A stretch of 20,764 nucleotides of DNA, taken from positions 1-20,764 of IMG/VR virus record IMGVR_UViG_3300044643_000383, one strand, 5' to 3'. The notes beneath the pieces were generated by a model. It saw only the letters and a list, made by a program, of their open reading frames with translations, was not told the DNA's origin and searched no databases. Positions 7,549 to 12,825 of this stretch are shown here, piece after piece; positions within the stretch are counted from its first letter, which is position 1, and each line of letters opens with the position of its first letter. The position numbers and the translations under genes were made by a program. Origin of the DNA: a virus.

Positions 7549-8849
7549 TATGCTAGTAAGATTTTTCTTGGTACTCCGTTAATTACTACGTTCCAAACAT
7601 TTGCTGAAGTGTTTACTTCTGCAGCAACAGTTCCCGCAACTGTACCGGTTGAACCTACTACAAATTGGTTAGAAGCAGTTGCTGTTGCACCTGCACCTAT
7701 AACAACACAGTTTGAGTATCCTGCAGACTCTGCAGTGTATCCAATTACAGTATTAAAACCTCCTGTAACTGCACTATTACATGCGTTATAACCAACTGCT
7801 GTATTACCTATTCCTACTATTGATCTTAAAGCGTTTCTTCCAACTGCTGTATTAAGACCGTTATTAGTAGCAGCAGATAGAGCCTGATAACCTACTGCTG
7901 TGTTAGCTGTTCCTGTAGTATTAACAGCGAGAGCATCTTTACCAACAGCTGTGTTTTCAGATACCGTATTAGCATTAAGTGCGTTATGACCAATAGCCGT
8001 ATTGGCTGTTCCTGTACTATTATTATAAAGAGCCTGTGCACCTACTGCCGTATTTTGAGCACCGTTAAGATTAAGAAATAATGCGTTTATACCTACACCT
8101 ACATTACCTGATCCTGATGTGTTAGTATACAAAACACCCGTACCTACTCCTGTATTTTGAGGCCCTGTAGTAGATCTTAATGCAGATGCCCCAATTGCTG
8201 TATTAGAACCTCCTCCTGTATTTGCAGCTAAAGCATCTGTACCAATAGCAGTATTAAAAAAACCACTGGTATTAGATTGTAAGGCATTTTCTCCAAAACT
8301 AGTGTTAGAAGCAACGTTACCTTGACCATTGTTCCAAACTGTTTTTTCAGGAATGTTATACTCTAAGTGAGGAATTACTGAACCAGCAGGACCTGTTGCT
8401 CCAGTTGGACCTTGTAATCCAGTAAGACCTTGTGGTCCTGTTGCACCAATATTGGCAAGTAATGCCCACTTAGTAGGATCGCTATTAGGTGTTGTAGCAG
8501 TAGGACCTACGTTAGCAATACAAAACCATGAGGCTCCACCATAACCTACTGCATCATCTACAACATAAGTTCCTGATGCTGACCATGCGCCTTGCCAGTT
8601 TAAACCAGCAGGACCAATAGGACCTACAGGACCAGCAGGACCGGTATTACCAGCAACTCCTTGAGGACCGGCTGGACCTGGAGGTAAGATTTGAGCAAAG
8701 TCACCAATCTCCATTGCGTAGTTTTGGTACTTATCTCCACGTTTAGTAAAACCTACATTAGAGCCAAAGATCATTAAGTCGCTAAGGCTACCTGGTGTAG
8801 TACGTACAAATTTGTTTTTAGCTAAATATAGCCAGTTTAGAATGTCCAT
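7548..8849 (-). CDS. Long tail fibre with collagen-like, carbohydrate-binding-like and NTAVG-repeat regions (copy 1)
   Basis: 433 aa. Order: shared MDILNW anchor (1-52); collagen-like Gly-X-Y stretch (about 56-82); a W..Y..DD.VGYGG..W.C...W module (about 84-132) resembling the CBM5/12 chitin-binding fold; a second Gly-X-Y stretch (about 134-157); then about a dozen repeats of roughly 18-24 residues with the core NTAVGxxAL, like the head domain of trimeric adhesins; and a C-terminal segment GVPRKILLA. It is surely a trimeric, surface-exposed adhesin that binds host glycans or outer-membrane receptors. The repeated core invites recombination and length change. Confidence 0.88.
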   Translation of the reverse strand: MDILNWLYLAKNKFVRTTPGSLSDLMIFGSNVGFTKRGDKYQNYAMEIGDFAQILPPGPAGPQGVAGNTGPAGPVGPIGPAGLNWQGAWSASGTYVVDDAVGYGGASWFCIANVGPTATTPNSDPTKWALLANIGATGPQGLTGLQGPTGATGPAGSVIPHLEYNIPEKTVWNNGQGNVASNTSFGENALQSNTSGFFNTAIGTDALAANTGGGSNTAIGASALRSTTGPQNTGVGTGVLYTNTSGSGNVGVGINALFLNLNGAQNTAVGAQALYNNSTGTANTAIGHNALNANTVSENTAVGKDALAVNTTGTANTAVGYQALSAATNNGLNTAVGRNALRSIVGIGNTAVGYNACNSAVTGGFNTVIGYTAESAGYSNCVVIGAGATATASNQFVVGSTGTVAGTVAAEVNTSANVWNVVINGVPRKILLA

Positions 8850-8881
8850 GATTAGATTAGATTAATGGATTAATATATACT

Positions 8882-8913
8882 ATAATATAAGAAGACTTGT
8901 TTACATATCCAAA
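8882..8913 (-). promoter_or_regulatory. Weak candidate promoter before the fibre genes
   Basis: On the minus strand TTTG (8913-8910), 20 nt, TATATTAT (8889-8882). The upstream box and spacing fit the Bacteroidota promoter but the -7 box lacks the final TTTG. It precedes the ATG at 8849 in a 64-nt AT-rich gap. Confidence 0.35.
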
Positions 8914-9351
8914 TTATAATTGGACATATACATCTGTAATGTACCAGCTATTAACAGGATCTGGGTTAGCTACTACAGTTACTGCTCCAGGATCACCTGT
9001 ATTACCTAGTGCCATTAGGGTAACGGATGGATAAGTACCTGCGTCTAACTGTACTCCTGCAACAGGTTGTACAGAATAGTTATCAGGTGTAACGTTTTTA
9101 ATCATTACTGTCTGACCATTTAAACTATTTGTAGATGGTAAGTATACCGTAGGGCTTGTAGCTGTAGTAGCTCCTGTTAAGAATACATATGTAAGATAGC
9201 TTGTAAACTGAGCACAGCTTAATGAGTAATCAGTAATACCAAGAGTATTAAAGTCTAATACAATTACATTGGGTGCTCCAACTGGTTCTGATTCTGGATC
9301 AGGTATAGTGTATATGTTTTCTGCAAAGAAGTTGTTAGGAGGTGTTGCCAT
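8914..9351 (-). CDS. Beta-rich virion protein
   Basis: 145 aa without membrane segments. The C-terminal two thirds (LNGQTVMIKNVTPDNYSV.PV.G ... AVTVVANPDPVNSWYITDVY) shows the pattern of a beta domain common at the ends of phage fibre and baseplate proteins (G-x-x-hydrophobic-K-N, then a value-of-position strand and S-W-hydrophobic). It shares one base with the preceding gene and comes just before the three MDILNW fibres, so a structural or fibre-capping role is likely. No specific family name can be given. Confidence 0.72.
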   Translation of the reverse strand: MATPPNNFFAENIYTIPDPESEPVGAPNVIVLDFNTLGITDYSLSCAQFTSYLTYVFLTGATTATSPTVYLPSTNSLNGQTVMIKNVTPDNYSVQPVAGVQLDAGTYPSVTLMALGNTGDPGAVTVVANPDPVNSWYITDVYVQL

Positions 9352-9641
9352 TATTTTAGTCTTTTATTAGTTCCTTTACCATTACGAGCTCTATTAGTAG
9401 ACTTAGTTTCTTTAACTAGTTTACCAGCCTTAGTATGAGAAACATCTTTACCATCTCCATTACCATAGGTACCCGAAGCACGGTTAGCCATATTCAGCTT
9501 AGCTCTGTACTTGTTTCTCTCAGGTGTGCTATGATACTCCTTGTTATAAGCATTCTTCTTAGCACGGGACTCAGGATTAGCCGCAAAGTACTTAGCAGAT
9601 GTAGACTTACCTGTAGATTTTCCAGCTAGACCATTTCTCAT
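9351..9641 (-). CDS. Basic HNH-like phage protein
   Basis: 96 aa, strongly basic. The pattern YHSTPERNKYRAKLNMANR ... GNGDGKDVSH ... STNRARNGKGTNK matches a family frequent in marine and gut phages with a degenerate HNH look: the DGKDVSH histidine and the later STNR asparagine keep HNH spacing, but metal-ligand residues are unclear. It may bind DNA or be a structural protein. A host-type promoter (9646-9677) ends only 4 nt before the ATG, so the mRNA would be leaderless or nearly so. Confidence 0.7.
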   Translation of the reverse strand: MRNGLAGKSTGKSTSAKYFAANPESRAKKNAYNKEYHSTPERNKYRAKLNMANRASGTYGNGDGKDVSHTKAGKLVKETKSTNRARNGKGTNKRLK

Positions 9642-9645
9642 ATAT

Positions 9646-9677
9646 CAAAGATACAATAATTTTAGGAGCACTACAAA
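9646..9677 (-). promoter_or_regulatory. Bacteroidota-type promoter, very close to the start codon
   Basis: On the minus strand TTTG (9677-9674), 20 nt, TATCTTTG (9653-9646). A transcript beginning about 5 nt after the -7 box would start at or next to the ATG at 9641. Confidence 0.7.
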
Positions 9678-9698
9678 AAAAAATGGGTGCAAAAGGGA

Positions 9699-9765
9699 GT
9701 AGGGTCTACATTACGGGCGCATCCTATCCCGAGATAAGAAGCGTTTGGAGTAAAGCAGACCCTAC
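9699..9765 (-). terminator. Hairpin after the co-chaperonin gene, possible terminator
   Basis: GTAGGGTCT (9699-9707) pairs with AGACCCTAC (9757-9765) over 9 bp, with smaller inner stems (TTAC/GTAA, CGC/GCG, TATC-CCGA-GATA). It begins 15 nt after the stop of the GroES-like gene on the minus strand. TTTT follows 4 nt later and nine Ts 15 nt later, so termination is plausible; a stable 3' structure is the alternative. Confidence 0.5.
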
Positions 9766-9779
9766 AGTTAAGGTATCTC

Positions 9780-10073
9780 TTAGTATACTATTGCTACCGC
9801 GTGATCCGGTACAATCATAAATACTTCTTCTTCAACCTTGAAGATCTCAGCACCAGCTAGAATTCCTGGGGTAATGTATACCTCATCACCAGCTACAATA
9901 TCAGTAACATCTGTACCAACAGCATATACTTTAAGACGAGTCCATTTTGCAATAGCTTCTTTCTCAAGTTGTGCTTCAATCTCTGGGGTAAGTTGGACAA
10001 TAGAGCTCTTAGTTTCTGGTTCAGGCTTCTGAATCATCACGCGTTTACCACGTAGTTGTTTAAATAATGACAT
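9780..10073 (-). CDS. GroES-like co-chaperonin
   Basis: 97 aa, the size of GroES/Cpn10. The fold pattern is clear: KRVMIQKPEPE (10-20), then ETKSSIVQLT (20-29) aligned with the GroES mobile loop ETKSAGGIVLTG that docks on GroEL, then LKVYAVGTDV, IVAGDEVYITPG, and VFMIVPDHAVAIVY matching the GroES C-terminal strands. Helical residues 30-44 replace the usual short segment after the loop. By analogy with T4 gp31 it should cap host GroEL to fold capsid protein. It has its own promoter (10095-10124) and lies beside virion genes, which fits late expression. Confidence 0.85.
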   Translation of the reverse strand: MSLFKQLRGKRVMIQKPEPETKSSIVQLTPEIEAQLEKEAIAKWTRLKVYAVGTDVTDIVAGDEVYITPGILAGAEIFKVEEEVFMIVPDHAVAIVY

Positions 10074-10094
10074 AGTTCATTGGTTTAGTTGTGA

Positions 10095-10124
10095 CAAATA
10101 TATATAAGAATTTGTTACGGGCAA
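10095..10124 (-). promoter_or_regulatory. Bacteroidota-type promoter for the co-chaperonin gene
   Basis: On the minus strand TTG (10124-10122), 19 nt, TATATTTG (10102-10095), 21 nt before the ATG at 10073. It overlaps the 3' end of the preceding membrane-protein gene. Confidence 0.72.
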
Positions 10125-10315
10125 GAATTTTTTTTATGCTCCCGCCATTCCATATAGAATCCTAAAGCTACTATAAGGTTCATACCTATAGAAGAAAGTA
10201 TCTCTACTAAATCATCATAGACATTAATACTAAGGTGGATATGACCAACTGTCCAGAAAGGAATAGCTAGGTTAGAAGATATCCACCGTAGGGTGTAGGT
10301 AATAAACTGTAGCAT
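10115..10315 (-). CDS. Small membrane protein
   Basis: 66 aa from the ATG at 10315. A TTG start at 10372 would give 85 aa, but a TATATTTG box at 10330-10323 lies inside that extension and 7 nt before the ATG, so the shorter form is preferred. A moderately hydrophobic segment (about 5-25) and a clearer one (about 40-55, MNLIVALGFYMEW) are followed by a basic tail WREHKKN. It is the first gene of the left arm. A holin or other envelope role is possible; nothing proves it. Confidence 0.6.
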   Translation of the reverse strand: MLQFITYTLRWISSNLAIPFWTVGHIHLSINVYDDLVEILSSIGMNLIVALGFYMEWREHKKNSCP

Positions 10316-10322
10316 CTCGTAA

Positions 10323-10355
10323 CAAATATATGCTAAAATTGTTACCACACTAAAG
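10323..10355 (-). promoter_or_regulatory. Candidate promoter, first of the left arm
   Basis: A perfect TATATTTG -7 box (10330-10323 on the minus strand); the expected TTTG about 20 nt upstream reads TTTA (10355-10352). It decides the ATG at 10315. Confidence 0.5.
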
Positions 10356-10397
10356 TATGATATAACAGTCAAAACCCCTAGTTTTTCTGGTTAATGC

Positions 10398-10414
10398 ATA
10401 GTATAACATACTAT
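10398..10414. repeat. Perfect inverted repeat ATAGTAT-aac-ATACTAT
   Basis: A 7-bp perfect palindrome with a 3-nt spacer, 26 nt upstream of the TTG alternative start and 83 nt upstream of the ATG of the left-arm membrane gene. It could be a dimeric repressor operator or an RNA hairpin preceding the 10416-10574 element. Confidence 0.5.
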
Positions 10415-10415
10415 A

Positions 10416-10574
10416 ATGTGGTTTATAAGAAACAAAGAACCTCAGTTTTATACCCTGTAAGGGATGTTATGCTATAAGAACAGTATGTTCCGTACCTCTC
10501 CGGGTACGTTTTATAGTACAGATATCAGGATAAACCTGGCACCATTGATATGAGATAGATGTTATAAACCACAT
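10416..10574 (+). ncRNA. Candidate multibranched structured RNA
   Basis: A perfect 13-bp stem (ATGTGGTTTATAA 10416-10428 with TTATAAACCACAT 10562-10574) encloses: CCCT/AGGG (10453-10463); a three-way junction closed by TGCTATAA (10470-10477) and TTATAGTA (10511-10518) that contains GAAC/GTTC (10478-10490) and CGTACC/GGTACG (10491-10508); and TCAGG/CCTGG (10525-10539). The two G-U pairs (10471-10517 and 10525-10539) work only in plus-strand RNA. No known RNA family is recognised. Confidence 0.55.
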
Positions 10575-10575
10575 C

Positions 10576-10604
10576 TGTCACAAATATGTTAAACTTTTGT
10601 GACA
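10576..10604. repeat. Inverted repeat A (TGTCACAA / TTGTGACA)
   Basis: Perfect 8-bp arms at 10576-10583 and 10597-10604 around an AT core containing TATGTTAAACT. Related to inverted repeat B 80 nt away (shared pattern GTCnCAA-TAT-TAAACT-TTGnGAC). Confidence 0.65.
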
Positions 10605-10655
10605 AGCTTGATGGGTACTGGAGGGGTACTTGTACGGTTACTTGTGCAGTACTTA

Positions 10656-10682
10656 GTCGCAAGTATAGTAAACTCTTGCGAC
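10656..10682. repeat. Inverted repeat B (GTCGCAAG / CTTGCGAC)
   Basis: Perfect 8-bp arms at 10656-10663 and 10675-10682 around TATAGTAAACT. The arms differ from repeat A by changes on both sides that keep pairing, which argues that the dyad itself is selected. Confidence 0.65.
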
Positions 10683-10690
10683 AACCATAG

Positions 10691-10945
10691 TGGAAAATAT
10701 TCACCAGAATCAGGCTTATTGTGGAAAATAATCCCCAAGGGGTACGCGCTAATCCGCCATTACTGGAAAATTCTAGGAGTATTGGCAACTTATAGAGTGC
10801 CAAACTCCGTAACAAAAAGGTGCCAAACTCGGAAGTTTCCCGAGTTACCCCCTATAATTTTGCATGAACTTTTCCAGAAATTACATGCAGGGGCATATAA
10901 GAATACGGTATTACCCTATATCTATACGTAGGGACATATAAGAAT
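10691..10945. repeat. Set of phased direct repeats (origin- or regulator-like)
   Basis: TGGAAAAT occurs at 10691, 10722 and 10764 (31 and 42 nt apart); TGCCAAACTC at 10798 and 10821; CATATAAGAAT at 10894 and 10935 (41 nt). Several spacings are close to whole helical turns. The 10722 copy, read with its 5' T, is TGTGGAAAA, one base from a DnaA box. Inverted repeats TTGGCA/TGCCAA (10782-10803) and AACTCGG/CCGAGTT (10826-10846) are interspersed. Confidence 0.45.
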
Positions 10946-10980
10946 GTCAAGTTTATTACACAAAAAACTGGACATCTCTA

Positions 10981-11087
10981 CCTAGGGACAACATATCCCC
11001 AGGGGGAACTAGACAATTCACCTACCCCCGGTAGTAAGGTTCACTGGGATACCCCCGGGGTGATTTGGTGTAGGGGATTTATAATGG
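10981..11087. repeat. C-run/G-run repeats
   Basis: Repeated blocks TATCCCCAGGGGG, CTACCCCCGGTAG, ATACCCCCGGGGT and TGTAGGGG occur in 100 nt. CTACC-CCC-GGTAG and TATCCC/GGGATA (about 10991 and 11047) can pair. Such runs are unusual in this AT-rich window. Function unknown. Confidence 0.4.
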
Positions 11088-11186
11088 GGGAGAGGATGTA
11101 ATGGCTTTTAAAATGTAATCTATGTGAGAGGATGTATGGGGTGTATATACAGCATGGCCCACCACCGAGCGAGCTGGGTGTGTACC

Positions 11187-11208
11187 CCCTCTTCACTAGC
11201 ATTAAGGA
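11187..11208 (+). promoter_or_regulatory. Right-arm motif copy 0 (diverged, no adjacent gene)
   Basis: CCCTCTTCACT-agcat-TAAGGA. The stretch CTCTTCACTAGCATTAA differs by one base from the copy at 11395. No start codon follows within 50 nt. Confidence 0.5.
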
Positions 11209-11390
11209 TTCACCTATTAGGCAGCAAAGCTAGGAATTCTTTGTGCAGGGAGAAGTGTTTGCATGCATGACATGGCTAGCATGTGCAGTGCAGTGCATGG
11301 CAAGGCAGGGAGCAACATGATGTGAGCAGGCAGGCCAGGCCACGGGCACACATGTATATATATGTATATGATGCATTAGCATATATATAG
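11209..11390 (+). ncRNA. GC-rich foldable block after motif copy 0
   Basis: About 140 nt rich in GCATG, GTGCAG and GGCAGG words, higher in GC than the surroundings and with no ORF. TTGCATGCA (11259-11267) pairs with TGCATGGCAA (11294-11303), one bulge, around CATG-gctag-CATG. It ends with TATATATATG/CATATATATA (11355-11389), a perfect 10-bp inverted repeat just before motif copy 1. A small RNA is possible. Confidence 0.35.
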
Positions 11391-11394
11391 GGCA

Positions 11395-11416
11395 AACTCT
11401 TTACTAGCATTAAATA
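11395..11416 (+). promoter_or_regulatory. Right-arm motif copy 1
   Basis: AACTCTTTACT-agcat-TAAATA, with the ATG 5 nt later at 11422. Read as the promoter core or a transcription/translation start element of the small-gene array. Confidence 0.75.
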
Positions 11417-11421
11417 CAACT

Positions 11422-11592
11422 ATGAAAAAAGAAAGTCTTGTTTGGTTTTACATTGTAATCATTGTATTGTCTGTCATGTTAATCATGGTAGGAACAACAG
11501 TGAATGACACGTTATGTACTGTGTTCACATCCACTCTTGGTGTTATGTGTATAGCAGTAGCAGGTGTTCAATTGTATAATGCACGGAGCTAA
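11422..11592 (+). CDS. Small two-helix membrane protein
   Basis: 56 aa (MKKESLVWFYIVIIVLSVML...YNARS). Two hydrophobic helices, about residues 7-24 and 36-52, flank a short polar loop with Asn and Asp. No family recognised. It is the first unit of the small-gene array: motif copy 1, a 5-nt gap, the gene, then a hairpin whose loop holds the stop codon. A membrane role early in infection, such as superinfection exclusion or envelope modification, is a guess from size and position. Confidence 0.75.
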   Translation: MKKESLVWFYIVIIVLSVMLIMVGTTVNDTLCTVFTSTLGVMCIAVAGVQLYNARS

Positions 11593-11598
11593 TCCGTG
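11582..11598 (+). terminator. 3' hairpin with stop codon in the loop
   Basis: CACGGA-gctaa-TCCGTG, 6 bp. The TAA at 11590-11592 lies in the loop. No T-run follows, so it may protect the 3' end rather than terminate. Confidence 0.55.
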
Positions 11599-11615
11599 TG
11601 TTATACATATTAAGA

Positions 11616-11637
11616 AACTCTTTACTTCTATTAAATA
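11616..11637 (+). promoter_or_regulatory. Right-arm motif copy 2
   Basis: AACTCTTTACT-tctat-TAAATA, ATG 7 nt later at 11645. Confidence 0.75.
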
Positions 11638-11644
11638 CATAATT

Positions 11645-11863
11645 ATGAAAGATTCTATTGATTACATTGATATCATTGATATCAAAATGGCACAGGTTAA
11701 GCGTAACCTTGAGAACAAAGACCATGAACATTATAACTATTTTGTAGGTAGACTTGCAATACTGATAGAGTTGCGTGAGATAGCAATTCAGGATTGTGAA
11801 GAACATCACGCTGACGTAGTAAAGCAAATGCTTAAGGTTAGACGTGTTGTTAACAAGATGTAA
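11645..11863 (+). CDS. Small charged helical protein
   Basis: 72 aa from the ATG at 11645, chosen because it follows motif copy 2 like every other gene of the array; an upstream in-frame ATG at 11564 lies before the motif and inside the previous gene. The sequence (MKDSIDYIDIIDIKMAQ...VKQMLKVRRVVNKM) is helical and highly charged with a basic end, perhaps a coiled coil. No domain recognised. Confidence 0.75.
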   Translation: MKDSIDYIDIIDIKMAQVKRNLENKDHEHYNYFVGRLAILIELREIAIQDCEEHHADVVKQMLKVRRVVNKM

Positions 11864-11865
11864 TG

Positions 11866-11889
11866 AGAGGGGAGCAATCCCCTTTCTTC
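11866..11889 (+). terminator. Hairpin terminator
   Basis: AGAGGGGA-gcaa-TCCCCTTT (11866-11885 core) followed by CTTC. The stem starts 2 nt after the TAA of the 72-aa gene. Confidence 0.65.
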
Positions 11890-11902
11890 ATTGCAACAGG
11901 GA

Positions 11903-11924
11903 AACTCTTTACTATCACTAAATA
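11903..11924 (+). promoter_or_regulatory. Right-arm motif copy 3
   Basis: AACTCTTTACT-atcac-TAAATA, ATG 7 nt later at 11932. Confidence 0.75.
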
Positions 11925-11931
11925 TAACATC

Positions 11932-12108
11932 ATGCAAAATCCAAATCAAACACAAGAACGCTGTAAATGCGGAGACACAAGAACAAGCTACTATCCTTGG
12001 GAGAACCAATATGAACCAAACTGTTGGGACTGCTATGACCAAGCAATGGTTAATGGCTTCGGTAGCAAAGAAGTATCAGACTTTGACAATGATGAGCTCC
12101 CTTTCTAG
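11932..12108 (+). CDS. Small zinc-ribbon-like protein ending in an SSB-type tail
   Basis: 58 aa from the ATG after motif copy 3 (an in-frame ATG at 11863 precedes the motif and is rejected). C-x-C (CKCGD, about 11-15) and C-x2-C (NCWDCYD, about 33-39) could bind zinc. The last residues, SDFDNDELPF, closely resemble the acidic tip of bacterial SSB (DFDDDIPF), which recruits DNA repair and replication proteins. It may therefore dock on host SSB partners. No family is known to me. The 3' hairpin overlaps the coding end. Confidence 0.75.
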   Translation: MQNPNQTQERCKCGDTRTSYYPWENQYEPNCWDCYDQAMVNGFGSKEVSDFDNDELPF

Positions 12109-12118
12109 GGGGTTCATC
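12091..12118 (+). terminator. 11-bp 3' hairpin with stop codon at the loop
   Basis: GATGAGCTCCC (12091-12101) pairs fully with GGGGGTTCATC (12108-12118), two G-U pairs that hold only in plus-strand RNA. The loop tttcta includes most of the TAG at 12106-12108. Confidence 0.7.
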
Positions 12119-12131
12119 AAACTGTATCATA

Positions 12132-12153
12132 AACTCTTTACTAAAACTAAATC
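12132..12153 (+). promoter_or_regulatory. Right-arm motif copy 4
   Basis: AACTCTTTACT-aaaac-TAAATC, ATG 6 nt later at 12160. Confidence 0.75.
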
Positions 12154-12159
12154 TATATT

Positions 12160-12402
12160 ATGAAAAGTTTAATGCTTATGTTTTACATTCTCACAGGTAC
12201 TGTTGAGAAAGGTGTTGATGGTGACCCATATTACTATGTAATGTTGGATAAGAATGACCCGTTAACGTGGTATTGCTGTGCCTGTGAAGGTGAAGTAATG
12301 CAATGGATAGAGACGGGTGAGTTCAAGTACAATGAGGAGTTATGTTCAAAGACTGAACGTGACTACACTGATGGCTTGACTGCTACACCATACACACCAT
12401 GA
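12160..12402 (+). CDS. Small hypothetical protein
   Basis: 80 aa (MKSLMLMFYILTGTVEKGVDGDPYYYVML...). The first 13 residues are hydrophobic but are followed by acidic residues, so a membrane anchor is doubtful. WYCCACEGEVMQW holds three Cys, and one more Cys lies near residue 62. The pattern of short strands recalls small beta proteins. No family recognised. One unit of the small-gene array, with motif copy 4 upstream and a hairpin downstream. Confidence 0.75.
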   Translation: MKSLMLMFYILTGTVEKGVDGDPYYYVMLDKNDPLTWYCCACEGEVMQWIETGEFKYNEELCSKTERDYTDGLTATPYTP

Positions 12403-12407
12403 TATTA

Positions 12408-12431
12408 GGCTGGCTCCTCACAGAGCTGGCC
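12408..12431 (+). terminator. 3' hairpin
   Basis: GGC-tg-GCTC / GAGC-tg-GCC around ctcaca, with a symmetric 2x2 internal loop; flanking ATTA/TTAAT may extend the stem. It lies 5 nt after the stop at 12402. Confidence 0.5.
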
Positions 12432-12449
12432 TTAATGTTCCCAATGATA

Positions 12450-12471
12450 AACTCTTTACTGGGGCTAAATA
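12450..12471 (+). promoter_or_regulatory. Right-arm motif copy 5
   Basis: AACTCTTTACT-ggggc-TAAATA, ATG 4 nt later at 12476. The spacer shows that only the two boxes are conserved. Confidence 0.75.
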
Positions 12472-12475
12472 CATT

Positions 12476-12583
12476 ATGAAAAAGCAAACTTCTTTTGAAA
12501 ACTTTATCTCAAATGTAGATGTGTTGCCTTGCGGCACCACTCTAATTTGGACTGACACCCACGTCACAATCATCAAGCCTTAG
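12476..12583 (+). CDS. Very small (35-aa) protein
   Basis: 35 aa: MKKQTSFENFISNVDVLPCG then TTLIWTDTHVTIIKP. Too short for family assignment. Support comes from motif copy 5 placed 4 nt upstream, as for the other array genes, and from the hairpin around its stop codon. Possibly a small inhibitor peptide. Confidence 0.6.
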   Translation: MKKQTSFENFISNVDVLPCGTTLIWTDTHVTIIKP

Positions 12584-12591
12584 GGCTTGAT
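12572..12591 (+). terminator. Perfect 8-bp hairpin with stop codon in the loop
   Basis: ATCAAGCC-TTAG-GGCTTGAT; the TAG at 12581-12583 is in the 4-nt loop. Only TTTG follows. Confidence 0.65.
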
Positions 12592-12610
12592 TTGTGGCTA
12601 AGGTTATGTA

Positions 12611-12632
12611 AACTCTTTACTTTATCTAAATA
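12611..12632 (+). promoter_or_regulatory. Right-arm motif copy 6
   Basis: AACTCTTTACT-ttatc-TAAATA, ATG 5 nt later at 12638. Confidence 0.75.
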
Positions 12633-12637
12633 CATAT

Positions 12638-12817
12638 ATGATAACACTTTTGATTTCAGAAGCACAACGCGCATTCTTAATTAAGAAAGCCTGTGAACAA
12701 CTTAAGATGCAATGCGGTGAAATACCTATTGATATCTTTGATGCAATCTGTGACATGCCTAACCATGAGTTATTCATGTTCAATAGATTCTTAGATGCAA
12801 TGATGGAATTGCAATAA
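12638..12817 (+). CDS. Small helical protein
   Basis: 59 aa (MITLLISEAQRAFLIKKACEQLKMQ ... FDAICDMPNHELFMFNRFLDAMMELQ). Three amphipathic helices are likely, which suggests a compact helical bundle binding a host protein or nucleic acid. No family recognised. It has motif copy 6 upstream and a long hairpin 8 nt after the stop. Confidence 0.72.
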   Translation: MITLLISEAQRAFLIKKACEQLKMQCGEIPIDIFDAICDMPNHELFMFNRFLDAMMELQ

Positions 12818-12825
12818 GAATCTAA

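Larger units (their letters stand above)
10373..11394. other. 1-kb noncoding region between the divergent arms
   Basis: No convincing gene on either strand. It contains the listed inverted repeats, a multibranched RNA-like element, phased direct repeats, C-run/G-run blocks and a GC-rich foldable block. Its position between divergently read arms suits early promoters, regulation and a replication origin. The two longer ORFs here overlap each other on opposite strands and run through the repeats. Confidence 0.7.

Noticed and set aside
9699-9765. tRNA-like fold after the co-chaperonin gene
   Set aside because: The outer stem is 9 bp and the length is about right, but there is no T-loop GTTCRANNC, no proper D-arm and no anticodon arm of 5 bp on either strand.
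10525-10815. 96-codon minus-strand ORF in the central region
   Set aside because: It overlaps the structured element and the two dyads, and its composition does not look like a real protein.
10599-10931. 110-codon plus-strand ORF in the central region
   Set aside because: It needs a GTG start, has no promoter motif, overlaps a minus-strand ORF of similar length and runs through dyads and direct repeats; the product resembles no phage protein.
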